Both the position numbers and the translations under genes were made by a program. Below the pieces are notes generated by a model, which saw nothing but the letters and a program-made list of their open reading frames with translations, had not been told where the DNA came from and searched no databases. A DNA stretch of 64,000 nucleotides, taken from the NCBI RefSeq assembly GCF_000308755.1, contig NZ_BAGF01000150.1:1-64000 (forward strand), given 5' to 3'. This document shows, in pieces, positions 16,872 through 27,300 of the stretch (positions are counted from its first letter, which is position 1; every line of letters begins with the position of its first letter). This DNA comes from Nocardia pneumoniae NBRC 100136 (GTDB lineage: Bacteria; Actinomycetota; Actinomycetes; Mycobacteriales; Mycobacteriaceae).

Positions 16872-19553
16872 CTACGGGACCGGGCGCAGTGCCACCGCGG
16901 TCACCTTGTACTCGGGGCAGTCGGTGACCTCGTCGGTGCGGCTCGAGGTGAGTTCGTTGGTCGGTGCCTGCGGGAAATGGAACGCGGTGAACACCTGGCC
17001 GGGTGCCACCTCGTCGGTGAGTCGCGCCACCAGCGTCATCCGGCCGTGGCGGCTGCGGATCTCCACCTCGGCGCCCCCGGCGACACCCAGAGCGGCGGCG
17101 TCGCTCGGCGCCAGGTCGAGAGTTTCGGCGGCGAGCAGGTCCGCGTTGGCGGTGCGCCGGGTCATCGATCCGGTGTTGTAGTGCATCAGCCTGCGGCCGG
17201 TCACCAGGACGAACGGGTACTCGGTGTCCGGCTGCTCCCCCGGTGGCAAGTAGGGACGCGCGGCCAGCTGTGCCCGGCCATCCGGGGTCGCGAAGCCGTC
17301 CAGATACAGCACCGGTGTTCCCGGGTGTTCGCTGGACGGGCACGGCCACTGGAGCGGTCCCATGGCATCCAGCCGCCGATGGCTGATTCCACCGAAAGCC
17401 GGTGTGAGGTCGGCGCATTCGGCCATGGCATCAGCGGGTGCCGGGCAGCCGAGATCGGCGCCCATCGCGGCGGCGAGTGCGTGCAGGATCGCGAAGTCGG
17501 TGCGGACCTCGCCCGGCGGTGCGAGCGCCGGGCGGACGCGCTGGAATCGGCGCTCGAAATTGACGAAGGTGCCGTCCTTTTCGAAGAATGCGGCGGCGGG
17601 CAGCACCACATCGGCCAATTCCGCGGTGCGGGAGAGGAAGACGTCCTGGCTGACGACGAAATCACAGGCGGCCAGCGCGGCACGGACGTGGTTGGCGTCC
17701 GGATCGGACGTGACGATGTCCTCGCCGATCACATATAGTGCCCGCAGGTCCCCGTCGAGTGCGGCCCCGAACATCGCGGGGATGCGCAATCCTGGACGCG
17801 GCGGCACCTCCGCGCCCCATGCCGCTGAGAAGCGTTGCCGCGCAGCGTGGTCGGTGATCTTCTGGTAGCCCGGCAAGACATCAGGCAGTGCACCCATGTC
17901 CGAGGCGCCCTGTACGTTGTTCTGTCCGCGTAGCGGCAGCACCCCACAGCAGCCAGGAGTGCCGACCGCGCCGCGCAGCAGCGCGAGGTTCGCCAGTGTG
18001 CGCACCCCGTCGGTGCCATGGATGTGTTCGGTGACGCCCAGCCCGTACACGATCACCGGCCGTTCGGCGCGGCCGAACAGCCGCGCCGCCGCGATCAAGG
18101 ATTCCGCTGAGATACCTGCGATCGCGGCGACCTGGTCAGGCGCATAGTCGCGCAGCAGTTCGACGAGTTCGGTGAGCCCGCTGGTGCGGGTCTCGAGGTA
18201 GGCGCGATCAACGGAGCCGTCATCGAGCAGCACCCGCGCCAGACCATTGAACACCGCGACATTCGATCCCGGTCTGCCGCGCAGGTGGATGTCGGCCATC
18301 TCCGCGAGCTCGGTGCGGCGCGGATCGATCACGATCAAGGCCGCCCCGGCGGTCACCCGGTGCACGATGCGCGAGCCGACCACCGGGTGGGCCTCGGTCG
18401 GATTGGCCCCGACTACCACGATGCAGTCGGCGCGGTCGAGATCGTCGAGGGAGTTGGTGCCGCCGGCGTACCCGAACGAGGCGGTGAGCCCGGCGGCGGT
18501 CGGCGCGTGGCACAGCCGTGAGCAGTTGTCGATGTTGTTGGTGCCCAATACCGTCCGAGCGAACTTCTGCGCGAGGTAATTCTCCTCGTTGGTGGCGCGG
18601 GCGGAGCAGATCATCCCGATGGCCGTACCGCCGTGACCGTCGCGGATGCGGGTCAGTTCACGGGCGGTCAGTGTCAGCGCCTCTGCCCAGGTCGCCTCGC
18701 GCAACGGTGAGCCGCGGCCCGCCGAGCGGATCAACGGCTGGGTGAGCCGCTCACCGGAGCTGACGAAGCCGTGCGCGAATCGACCCTTCACGCAGGCATG
18801 TCCGCGGTTGACCGGTGCGCCGTGGGTGGGGGTGACCGAGACGATCCCCGCCGGATCGGTGTGCACGTCCAGCGCGCAACCGACTCCGCAGTACCCACAT
18901 GTGGTAGTCGTCGTGGCAGTGTATTCACGGTCCATGCAACGGCTTTCGAACAACGCGCCGGTAGGGCACGAGTCGACGCAGCCACCGCACGACACGCACG
19001 GCGACTCCACCCACGGGCCGCCGTTGCCCGCTACGACGACGGTGTCGAAGCCTCGACCGGACAGTTCGAGCGCGAAAGTGCCCTGTACCTCGGCGCACAT
19101 GCCGACGCACCGCCCGCAGGCGATACACAGATCGCGATCCAAGGTGAGGTACGGATGTGAGTCGTCGATGCCACGCTCGTGCACGGCACCGGAGAATGCG
19201 CCGCCGCGCACATCCAGCCGCTCGCACACCCGCACCAATTCGCTGTGCTGGGACGGAATATCGAGTGCTCGCGGCGGGAGTTCCGAGATGATCAGTTCGA
19301 GCGCGCCGCGCGCGGCAGACCGTGCCGCGGAATCGTCCGGGTCGATGGTCATGCCGTCGCGAACGGGTGTCGTGCACGCGGCCACTACGGAGTGGTCGGC
19401 GCGGACCAAGCACACCCGGCAGGATCCACGGGGGGTCAGCCGCTCGTCATGGCACAGTGTCGGCACATCGCCGCCCGCGGCCAGGACCGCGTCCAGAATC
19501 GTGGCGGTGTCAGCGATGTCGATCTGCCGACCGGACACCTGCACCCGCGCCAT
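16872..19553 (-). CDS. NAD-linked formate dehydrogenase, molybdopterin alpha subunit
   Basis: An 893-residue complex iron-sulfur molybdoenzyme. Residues 1-80 form a plant-type 2Fe-2S domain (CHDERLTPRGSCRVC). Residues about 135-195 carry two 4Fe-4S motifs (CIACGRCVGMC and CVSCGGCVDSCPTGA). Residues 215-270 bind another cluster through CGYCGVGC (Cys219, Cys222, Cys226), and the rest is the bis-MGD molybdenum domain. The molybdenum ligand is Cys348 in SRLCHAPT, the position that is selenocysteine in E. coli FdhF. The C-terminal domain has the usual TGRRLMHYNTGSMTRR. It oxidises formate to CO2 and passes electrons to the flavin subunit encoded upstream, which it overlaps by one base (TGATG). Confidence 0.92.
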   Translation of the reverse strand: MARVQVSGRQIDIADTATILDAVLAAGGDVPTLCHDERLTPRGSCRVCLVRADHSVVAACTTPVRDGMTIDPDDSAARSAARGALELIISELPPRALDIPSQHSELVRVCERLDVRGGAFSGAVHERGIDDSHPYLTLDRDLCIACGRCVGMCAEVQGTFALELSGRGFDTVVVAGNGGPWVESPCVSCGGCVDSCPTGALFESRCMDREYTATTTTTCGYCGVGCALDVHTDPAGIVSVTPTHGAPVNRGHACVKGRFAHGFVSSGERLTQPLIRSAGRGSPLREATWAEALTLTARELTRIRDGHGGTAIGMICSARATNEENYLAQKFARTVLGTNNIDNCSRLCHAPTAAGLTASFGYAGGTNSLDDLDRADCIVVVGANPTEAHPVVGSRIVHRVTAGAALIVIDPRRTELAEMADIHLRGRPGSNVAVFNGLARVLLDDGSVDRAYLETRTSGLTELVELLRDYAPDQVAAIAGISAESLIAAARLFGRAERPVIVYGLGVTEHIHGTDGVRTLANLALLRGAVGTPGCCGVLPLRGQNNVQGASDMGALPDVLPGYQKITDHAARQRFSAAWGAEVPPRPGLRIPAMFGAALDGDLRALYVIGEDIVTSDPDANHVRAALAACDFVVSQDVFLSRTAELADVVLPAAAFFEKDGTFVNFERRFQRVRPALAPPGEVRTDFAILHALAAAMGADLGCPAPADAMAECADLTPAFGGISHRRLDAMGPLQWPCPSSEHPGTPVLYLDGFATPDGRAQLAARPYLPPGEQPDTEYPFVLVTGRRLMHYNTGSMTRRTANADLLAAETLDLAPSDAAALGVAGGAEVEIRSRHGRMTLVARLTDEVAPGQVFTAFHFPQAPTNELTSSRTDEVTDCPEYKVTAVALRPVP

Positions 19554-21154
19554 CACGACCTGCTCGAGGACGGTTCGGCGTACACGCGCAGCAGGCTCCG
19601 CACCGCGGCGGCCACGCCCGACCCGAACGCGCACATGCTGCCGCTCTTCATGATGTCGAGCAGGCGCCCATACGTCTCGTCGGCCGCAGCCAGCGCAGGA
19701 TCCATGTTGCCGACCAGTTCGAGGCCGCGCCGCGTGCCCACCCGGCATGGCGCGCAGGCGCCGCAGCTCTCGCGGGCCGCGAACGTCCACAAGTGCCGCA
19801 GCAGATCCACCGCCCGCACCTGCTCGGGGATGGCGACCACGCTGCCGTGCCCGAGGCTTACGCCATATGCGGCGAGGTCGGCCGAGGCAAGGCCGACGTC
19901 GAGATCGTGTGAGCCGAGGAAGCCGCCGAGCGGGCCACCGATCTGGATCGCACGCAGACGTTGCCCGTCGCGCAGGCCACCGCCGAGCTCTTCCACGATG
20001 CGGCGTAACGGCGTTCCGAATTCCACCTCGTACACCCCGGGCGTGGTGAACTGCTCGTTGAGGCACACGAGCTTGGTCCCGGTCTCGGCTTCCCGGCCGA
20101 ATCGGGCGTACGCGGCGCCGCCGTGTCGCACGATCCACGGGATTGCCGAGAGGGTTTCGACGTTCTGCACCACGGTGGGACGTCCCGCGTAGCCGTATTC
20201 GGTCGGATACGGAGGTCGCGCCTGCGCCGAGCCGCGCAGCCCCTGCAACGAACGCAGCAGCGCCGTCTCCTCCCCCGCGACGTACGAACCGGCGCCGTCG
20301 TGCACCGCGATGTCGAACTGGATGCCGGAGCCGTGGATGTCGTCTCCGAGATGCCCTGCGGCCTTGGCTTGTTCGATCGCCTTCCGCAGCGCCGCCGCCG
20401 CGGCCGGATACTCCGACCGCACCAACACCAGACCGTGCCGGGCGCCGACCGCGTATCCGCACAGCGCGAGTCCTTCGAGCACTCGGCACGGGTCGTATTC
20501 CATGAGCAGGCGGTCGCAATAGGATCCGGGGTCTCCCTCGTCGCCGTTGGCGACGACATAGCGCGGTGGCGGGCAGTCGCGGGCGGCGCGCCACTTGGCG
20601 GCCACCGGGTATTCGGCACCGCCCCGTCCGCGCAGACCCGACCGCGCGACCTCCTCCGCGATACTGCTCCCGGACCGCCGCGACAGCACCGTCGACCATG
20701 TTTCCCACGGTTGTTCACGCCCGCCGAGCCCGGCGAGTATCACCGGTTCCCGTGCCGCGCAGGCATATGGAATCCGTGGCGCGAGTGTACGATCCGGACC
20801 GGTCAGCGCGGTATCGCCGACGAGCATCGCCGGTGCCGCATAACAGAATCCGAGGCAGTACACGTGCTGGGCAGCAGTGCCCGCGTCGTAGATCGCGCCG
20901 CCGCGGGCCACGAAGCACCCGGTGCCGTCGCATACCCGCACCTGGTGTCTGGAGGCGAGGTCGGCATAGAACGACGCGGTCCCTGCCACCGCCGCGACGG
21001 GACGGCGCGCGTCCGTCGCGACGGCGTCGATATCCGATCGCGTTATCTCGTGATGGTCGGCGATGGCATCCCGCAATCCCTCGGTCACGTCGTCAGCGGG
21101 GGTAGCGAACCGATTCGCACGCACCGCCATCCAGTCTCGGGGTCGGCCGTTCAT
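19553..21154 (-). CDS. Formate dehydrogenase beta subunit, NuoE-NuoF fusion (NADH/FMN)
   Basis: A 533-residue diaphorase subunit. The N-terminal 145 residues are NuoE-like with four cluster cysteines (VCDGTGC and VYCLGFC). The following NuoF part has the FMN/NADH motif GLRGRGGAEYP and EGDPGSYCDR. Near the C-terminus is the 4Fe-4S motif ESCGACAPCRVGT plus a fourth Cys in SMCAFG. This is the FdsB/HoxF architecture that reduces NAD+ with electrons from formate. ATG 21154 follows GAGGAGG, which settles the start. The small FdsG- or FdsD-type subunits are not found next to it. It forms an operon with the alpha subunit. Confidence 0.92.
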   Translation of the reverse strand: MNGRPRDWMAVRANRFATPADDVTEGLRDAIADHHEITRSDIDAVATDARRPVAAVAGTASFYADLASRHQVRVCDGTGCFVARGGAIYDAGTAAQHVYCLGFCYAAPAMLVGDTALTGPDRTLAPRIPYACAAREPVILAGLGGREQPWETWSTVLSRRSGSSIAEEVARSGLRGRGGAEYPVAAKWRAARDCPPPRYVVANGDEGDPGSYCDRLLMEYDPCRVLEGLALCGYAVGARHGLVLVRSEYPAAAAALRKAIEQAKAAGHLGDDIHGSGIQFDIAVHDGAGSYVAGEETALLRSLQGLRGSAQARPPYPTEYGYAGRPTVVQNVETLSAIPWIVRHGGAAYARFGREAETGTKLVCLNEQFTTPGVYEVEFGTPLRRIVEELGGGLRDGQRLRAIQIGGPLGGFLGSHDLDVGLASADLAAYGVSLGHGSVVAIPEQVRAVDLLRHLWTFAARESCGACAPCRVGTRRGLELVGNMDPALAAADETYGRLLDIMKSGSMCAFGSGVAAAVRSLLRVYAEPSSSRS

Positions 21155-21249
21155 CGCCTCCTCGCTTCCATCCAGGCTCGTCGACGGTCGGCACCGACCA
21201 CTCTGCTCCGCGCCCGGCACGGCGGGGCAGGGTCAAGCGACTCTCCGTC

Positions 21250-21269
21250 GTGAGGACATAGGTCCCTGT
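21250..21269. promoter_or_regulatory. DosR-like box upstream of formate dehydrogenase
   Basis: AGGAC-ATAG-GTCCC matches the DosR 20-mer at 13 of 20 with an intact GTCCC half. It is about 96 bases upstream of the beta subunit start. Formate oxidation under hypoxia would fit, but the match is modest. Confidence 0.35.
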
Positions 21270-21406
21270 CGCCAGGTACACATCCGCCTTACCCAGAGGC
21301 GCCGCGCAGGGTGTGCACGCGCCGGTAACCGTCTCCCGCGATTCCGGGGATCATAGGTCTGCCCGGCGCAATCAGCCGCAGCACCGGTTCGAGTGCAGAG
21401 GGTGGG

Positions 21407-21496
21407 TCACATCCCCATCGTCATCGGCGGCAGGATCCCCCACTCGTGCAGGCGCATCATGAACATGTGGATCATCTGGGCCAGTTCGGACCCCAT
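21407..21496 (-). CDS. Methionine-rich 29-residue peptide
   Basis: A short frame of 29 codons with 8 methionines and 2 histidines (includes AQMIHMFMMRLHEWG and ends PPMTMGM). An AGAGGAG ribosome binding site ends 10 bases before the ATG. Residues 4-22 could form an amphipathic helix with Met on one face, which suggests Cu(I) binding or membrane association, but that is inference. I know no named family for it. It is too short for homology by eye. It lies in an 832-base region with no other gene, just upstream of and co-directional with the formate dehydrogenase genes. Confidence 0.45.
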   Translation of the reverse strand: MGSELAQMIHMFMMRLHEWGILPPMTMGM

Positions 21497-21985
21497 AACC
21501 GTTCATCTCCTCTTTGCATCGGACGCTCACTGGTTTCCCGGTGGAAACCTGCGGTCAAGAAATACCCTCCGCTGCCCGAACACCCGGCACGAGTGCAACG
21601 TGTCACCATCTGTCGTGACATTCGTCCCCACGGCGGCCTGGACGGTCCAGGCCGGGCACACCCGCGGTCGCCCAGCCGTCGCCATACCCGGGCGTCGGTC
21701 GTGCCTGGCCGTATCCGCTGCGCGCGGATCGTCCTAGCTGGTGACACCGGCCACAGGGCCACCCGCGTCGGCATGCCGCGCGGCCAGGACCCACACGGCC
21801 TTGTGGAAGGGCGTGCCCCTCATCGCCGTATTCCAGCATGGCCAGGGTCGAATTTCTTTCTCCTGCCAGGGCCGTTGGTCTATCGGCGTGGTACGGATGG
21901 CGCTACCGGAAGCCGTCGTCGCGATGCATGATCGGCTCATCGGACCGAGCATGGCCCGGCCATCCTGGTAGGAGGAGGCGGATCC
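21497..21985. other. Intergenic, no gene recognised
   Basis: No reading frame here has both a ribosome binding site and a recognisable protein character, and no strong hairpin or repeat was seen. The final 20 bases carry GGAGGAGG, the binding site for the gene at 21986. Confidence 0.5.
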
Positions 21986-22351
21986 ATGACCATAGGTATC
22001 GTCCTACTGGTCGCGTGCGTGATCGTGTCGCTGGCGCTGCTGCGGCGGGCGATCGTAGCGGCCACCGACAGGACCGTTCGTGACGGTCGGGCCCGAGGGT
22101 ATCGGCGCGATGGCGACGACACGACTCCGAGCCCTGCGCCTCGGGCCATGTCCGACAAGTCCGATGCGTCGGCGCTGAAGGCTGAACCAGGGTGCGCCGA
22201 TCCGGCGTGGGTGTGGTCCGCCCTGGACGCGGAGAACGCTCTGCTGGCCGCGTTGCTCGCCCGGCGGATCGATCCGGCAGAATACCGCGCCCGCATGGTC
22301 CGGCTGGCCCGCCGGTGCGAACCGGCCGGCCCGGCGACCGGCGACCGATAG
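21986..22351 (+). CDS. Membrane-anchored SHOCT-like small protein
   Basis: A 121-residue protein. Residues 3-20 form a transmembrane helix, a charged, Pro/Ser-rich linker follows, and residues about 78-110 form a short helical hairpin (DAENALLAALLARRIDPAEYRARMVRLAR). That last part resembles the SHOCT oligomerisation motif that ends many bacterial membrane proteins. GGAGGAGG upstream of the ATG is a strong ribosome binding site. It ends nine bases before polX, so the two may be co-transcribed, though no functional link is evident. Confidence 0.65.
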   Translation: MTIGIVLLVACVIVSLALLRRAIVAATDRTVRDGRARGYRRDGDDTTPSPAPRAMSDKSDASALKAEPGCADPAWVWSALDAENALLAALLARRIDPAEYRARMVRLARRCEPAGPATGDR

Positions 22352-22360
22352 CCGACCGCG

Positions 22361-24103
22361 ATGCGCTCGAACGACATTGCGGCCCAAGCCCTATGGGAGA
22401 TGGCGGATCTGATCGCCATCTCCGGCGGGGATCCGTACCGGGTCCGATCCTATGAAAAGGCGGCCCGTTCGGTCGCCGGGTATCACCTCGACATCGATAG
22501 CCTCGATCGCAAGGGTCTGATGGCCATTCCGGCGGTCGGTGCGCACACCGCCGACCGCCTGCTGGAGCTGCGCCGCACCGGCCGGATCGCGGACCTGGAA
22601 GAACTGCACGCCCAGTTGCCCGCGGGGCTGCGCGCTCTGCTGGGGATTCCTGGGCTCGGACCGCGCCGGGCCCACCAGGTGTACGAGGAGCTGGGCATCT
22701 CCTCGATGCCGGAACTGATGACCGCGCTGCACGACGAACGGCTGCGCACGCTGAAGGGCTGGGGTGAGACCAGCGAGCGCAATCTCGCACAAGCGATCCG
22801 CGGCATGCAGGAGTCCGGGGGCCGTATCCCGCTGGCGGTGGCGCTGGACATCGCCGAGAGTCTCGTCGCCGATCTCGAGACGCTACCCCAGGTGAGCCGG
22901 GTCGACTATGCCGGGTCGCTGCGCCGCATGCGGGACACCGTCGGGGATATCGACCTGCTCGTCGCGTCCGACGACGATCGGGAAACGGTCATGGAACACT
23001 TCTGCGCGCTGTCGCTGGTGGATCGGATACTCGCGCACGGACCAACCAAGTCATCGATCGTGACGACCCAGGGCATCCAGGTGGATCTGCGTGTCGTACC
23101 GGCCTCGTCCTGGGGTGCCGCGCTGATGTATTTCACCGGGTCCAAGGCCCACAACATCCACATTCGGAAGCTGGCGGTCCGGGCCGGGCTGAAGTTGAGC
23201 GAATACGGGCTATTCGACGCGGACACCGACCGGCTCGTGGCGGCGGCGACCGAGCCGGAAATCTACGACGCCCTCGGACTGCCGTGGATTCCGCCGACCC
23301 TGCGCGAGGATCGCGGCGAGGTCGAGGCCGCGGTGGCCGGCCAGCTGCCACGGCTGGTCCAGACCACGGATCTGAAGGGCGATCTCCATCTGCACACCGA
23401 CCTGACCGACGGCCTCGCGCCCGCCGCGGACATGATCGCCGCCGCCGCACGCCACGGCTACCGGTACTGCGCCATCACCGATCACGCTCCGCTGCTGGCG
23501 ATGCAGCGGATGACTCGCGAGAAGGCCCTTGCCCAGCGGTGCGAGCTGCATGAGCTCGCCTCCAGCCACCACATCGCGGTCCTGCACGGCTCCGAGCTGA
23601 ACATCGCCGCCGACGGCACGCTGGACTGGGATGACGACTTCCTCGCCGGCTTCGACATCCTCATCGCCTCGGTGCATTCCCATTTCGACCAGTCGCGCGA
23701 GGCGATGACTCGCAGGCTCATCACCGCCATCGAACACCCATACGTCGACATCGTCGGCCACCCCACCGCCCGTATCCTCGGCCGCAGGCCACCGATCGAA
23801 TTCGACGCCGACGCGGTGTTCACCGCCGCGGCCCGGACCGGCACCGCTCTGGAGATCAACGCATTTCCCGACCGGCTCGACCTCGACGACGAACTGGTCG
23901 GACGAGCACGCGAATTCGGCGTCGTGTTCGCCATCGACACCGACGCCCATGCCGTCCCCCACCTGGACCACATGCGCTTCGGCGTCGCCACCGCACAGCG
24001 CGGCTGGATCGAGTCCGCCCAGGTCATCAACACTTGGCCACTGCGCCGTCTGCGGAGCTTCCTCACGAAGCCTCGCCGCCGAGTGTCCGCGCGGCGGGCG
24101 TGA
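22361..24103 (+). CDS. polX: DNA polymerase/3'-5' exonuclease PolX
   Basis: A 580-residue full-length PolX. An N-terminal helix-hairpin-helix region covers about residues 1-145 (GIPGLGPRRAHQVYEELG). The family X nucleotidyltransferase core has catalytic Asp196 and Asp198 (GDIDLLV) and Asp242 (VDLRVVP). A C-terminal PHP domain from about residue 340 has the metal ligands HLHTD, ITDH, SELNI, HSHF and DTDAH. Such enzymes fill gaps and remove 3' ends in base-excision or end-joining repair. All motifs are intact. It follows the SHOCT-like gene by nine bases and converges on a P-type ATPase with 210 bases between them, where no clear terminator was seen. Confidence 0.93.
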   Translation: MRSNDIAAQALWEMADLIAISGGDPYRVRSYEKAARSVAGYHLDIDSLDRKGLMAIPAVGAHTADRLLELRRTGRIADLEELHAQLPAGLRALLGIPGLGPRRAHQVYEELGISSMPELMTALHDERLRTLKGWGETSERNLAQAIRGMQESGGRIPLAVALDIAESLVADLETLPQVSRVDYAGSLRRMRDTVGDIDLLVASDDDRETVMEHFCALSLVDRILAHGPTKSSIVTTQGIQVDLRVVPASSWGAALMYFTGSKAHNIHIRKLAVRAGLKLSEYGLFDADTDRLVAAATEPEIYDALGLPWIPPTLREDRGEVEAAVAGQLPRLVQTTDLKGDLHLHTDLTDGLAPAADMIAAAARHGYRYCAITDHAPLLAMQRMTREKALAQRCELHELASSHHIAVLHGSELNIAADGTLDWDDDFLAGFDILIASVHSHFDQSREAMTRRLITAIEHPYVDIVGHPTARILGRRPPIEFDADAVFTAAARTGTALEINAFPDRLDLDDELVGRAREFGVVFAIDTDAHAVPHLDHMRFGVATAQRGWIESAQVINTWPLRRLRSFLTKPRRRVSARRA

Positions 24104-24312
24104 GCAGTCGCCGGGCGGCCAGCGGTCAGCCTTCCCGGGTGGCACGGCGTTCGACTGCCGCGCCGGAGCCGTTGACGGACCCCAGCGCTGTCTGGCCCCG
24201 GTCGCGACAGCCCCTGGGGTGAGCGTTGGGCTCGGCAGCAGCCGGTCAGGGACACGTGACGGCGCGGCGACCGGTCCGCTATCGATCAGCCCGGGTTGTG
24301 GGATCGATACGG

Positions 24313-27300
24313 TCAGCTGTGGTGCAGGGGGAAGAGGTCGCCGGGTAGGAGATAAGCGGTTCCCGGGTGCCGGGTGGTGACTGGCGGATCGGTGTTCTCG
24401 TCGCGGTGGCGCGCTGCCGCAGGCGCGAACAGCAGTGTGCCGACGGCACCCGCCATGGCGGAGGTTCCGGCGATGAGCAGGCCGCCGGGGCCAACCGGCC
24501 GGCATCCGAACAACTGACTCAATCCTGGAGTCTCGACGATCCCGAGCAGCGCTGCCGCGGATACGGCGGCCGCGCCGACGACGACCGGATCGGTGGGTCG
24601 CAGCACCGCGGTCTCACCCAACTGGGCGCCGACGATGCTCAGCAGGGTGACAGTGCGAGCCCGCCCGACGGTACCGGTGAGGCGAGCGGCAAGGTAGCCG
24701 CCCGCGCCTGCCAGACCGGTAGCGACGCCGTTCACGGTGATCCGTTCGGTGAGCAGCGGGCCGATAGAGCGGTCCGGGCCCTCCGCGAGCAGATGCTCGG
24801 GATCGAGATCGGGCACCGGGCGCATGGCGATGGCCAGCGCCGGGATCGTGTCGGTGAACAAGTTGCACAGCAGCAGCTGGCGGGCGGTGAGCGGGGTCAT
24901 GCCGGTCAGCAGACTCACGCCGCTGATCACAGCGATCTCGCCGTAGTTGTGGCCGAGCAGGTTGGCGACCGCGTCGCGGACCGCGACCCACAGGGCACGG
25001 CCCTCGATGAGCGCGTCGACGATGCTGCCGATGTGGTCCTCGACGAGCACCACATCGGCGGCGTGGCGAGCCGCTTCGGTGCCGCGGCCGCTGCCGAGGG
25101 CGATACCGACGTCGGCGAGCCGGATCGCGGCCGCGTCGTTCACACCATCGCCGGTCATGGCGACGCAGTGCCCGGCTCTGCGGTAGGCGGCCACCAGCCG
25201 GACTTTGTGGGCCGGCGTGACACGGGCACAGACGGACACTCCGGGCAGCATCGCGTCGAGGGCGTCGTCATCGAGGCCGTCCAGCTCTGGGCCGGTGACG
25301 ACACCGGCGCTGCCGTCGGACGCCGGCAGCATCCCGACTTCGGTGGCCAGCCAGCGGGCCGTCGCAGGATGGTCGCCGCTGATCAGCACGGGCCGCACAC
25401 CTGCTCGCGTGATCCGATTCAAGGCGTCGGCGGCATGGCCGCGTGGCGGGTCGGAGAGGACCAGGAACCCGGCCAGGGTGAGCCCTATGACGTCGTCTTC
25501 GGTGAGCTCGCCTTCCGGTGGCGCGGCGAGCCGGCGGGTGGCGACGGCGAGCACCCGGCCGCCGTCTCCGGCCAGTTCCTCGACCAGTCCATCGAGCTGG
25601 CCGCGGCGATGACGGTCCACCTCGACGTGGCCGGAGGTGGGGTGTTCCTGGTGGGCGCAGCGGCTCAGAATCGTCTCGGGAGCGCCGACGACGTTCAGTT
25701 GGACGCCGTCCTCGTCTGGGACGACGACCGCGTGGTAGGCCCGGCCGGACTCGTAGGTCAGCTCGGCCAGTGCGGCGTGGGGCTCCGTGAGCCGGGCGGC
25801 GGTCGCGGAGGTGACGATGGCGTCGTCGGTGCTGCCCGGGCGACGTCGCCGTGGCAGCGTGGCCGCCGCCACGGCATGGGCGATGGCGAGGATCCGCCGG
25901 TGCCTGCTGGGGAGCTGATCGGGAGCGGCGGCTTGCCGTCCGTCGTGCACGGCGGTGACGCGCAGAATTCCGCGGGTGAGGGTGCCGGTCTTGTCCACAC
26001 ACAGCACATCGACCCGGCCGAGCGCCTCCACGGCTCGCTTGTGTCGCACCAGGACACCCCGTTCGGCCAGTCGTCTGGCCCCGGCCAGCTGAGCGGCGGT
26101 GGCGAGAATCGGCAGGCTCTCGGGGACCGCCGCGACCGTGAGGCTCACCCCGGTGGCCAGCGTCTCGGCCAGCGGGGCGCCGCGGGCGAAGTTGGCGGCC
26201 ATGGTGACGACCCCGGCCCCGAGTGCGACCGGGGTGGCGCGCGCCGCCAACGCCTCGAGGCGGATCTCCACCCCCGTGCGCGGAGATGTGACGCCCTGGG
26301 CGGCCCGTCCGGCGGCGGTGTCCGCCCCGACCGCTACCACGACCGCGCTGGCTCGTCCTGTCGCGACGGCGGTGCCGGCGAACAACATGCACGTCTGGTC
26401 GGCGAGGGCCTCCGCGTCGATCGGCGCGGGGACCTTGGTCACCGGCAGCGACTCGCCGGTCAGCGCGGATTCATCGATTTCCAGGCCCTCGGCCTCGAGC
26501 AGGCGGCAGTCGGCGGGCACACCTTCGCCAGGACCGAGCCGGATAACGTCGCCAACGACGAGCTCGTCGGCGAGGACGCCCTGCTCGGTCCCGTCGCGGC
26601 GGACCCGCACCCGCTGGGCGGCCACCCGGTCGAGCGCGGCAACGGCCCGGTCGGCCCCGATCTGTTGCAGCGCACCGATTCCGGCGTCGGCGAACACGAC
26701 CGCGGCCACCATTGCCGCGTCCAGCACTGAGCCCACGGCGACCGACAGCGCCGCGCCCGCCGCAAGCACCGGTGTGAGGGGGTTGCGCAGCTCGTTGACG
26801 ACATGAGCCAACAACTGCCGCGGTGCGCTGGGCGCGGCGACGGGGGGTGGGCGGCGGGAGTCCGCCTCGGGGGCGGTCAACCCTTCGGGGCGGCTACCCA
26901 ACCGGGTGAGCACTTCGGCGGCCGGGACGCGGTGCCAGTCGTCACCCGCCTGCGCCCTCGGGGCCGGCGGCAGGAGCCGCAACGCGCTGAGGCGCCCGTG
27001 CGCCAGAGCGACGAGAGCCGCCACGTCGACACTCAGCGAAACCGGCAGTGCCTGCCGACGCCGCCACGGCCTCGGGACGCCGAGCAGGATGAGCGCGCTC
27101 GCCGCCGACCCCGCCAGCGCTAGCAGCACACTGTGTCGGCTGATGTCCTGGGCCAGCCGGCAGGCGTCGAGCACAGCCGCGCCGCCGACCGGGCCGTCTA
27201 CGGCGATGAGGTCGGCATGCCACGGCACCGGATGCTCCGGGTGCGGCGCGACGGCGACGCCGCAGTCCGCGGCGGCGAGCGCGGCCTCCTCACCGCCGGC

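Noticed and set aside
18497..18525. Possible selenocysteine site in the formate dehydrogenase
   Set aside because: The molybdenum-ligand codon is TGC (Cys348), not TGA, and no stop interrupts the frame.
21741..21971. 76-residue plus-strand frame before the SHOCT-like gene
   Set aside because: No ribosome binding site and no protein pattern; another frame on the opposite strand is equally long.
24367..26730. Long open frame on the plus strand inside the giant P-type ATPase
   Set aside because: It is antisense to a clear ATPase with all motifs. Long spurious frames opposite GC-rich genes are common, and the translation is low-complexity Gly/Arg/Asp.
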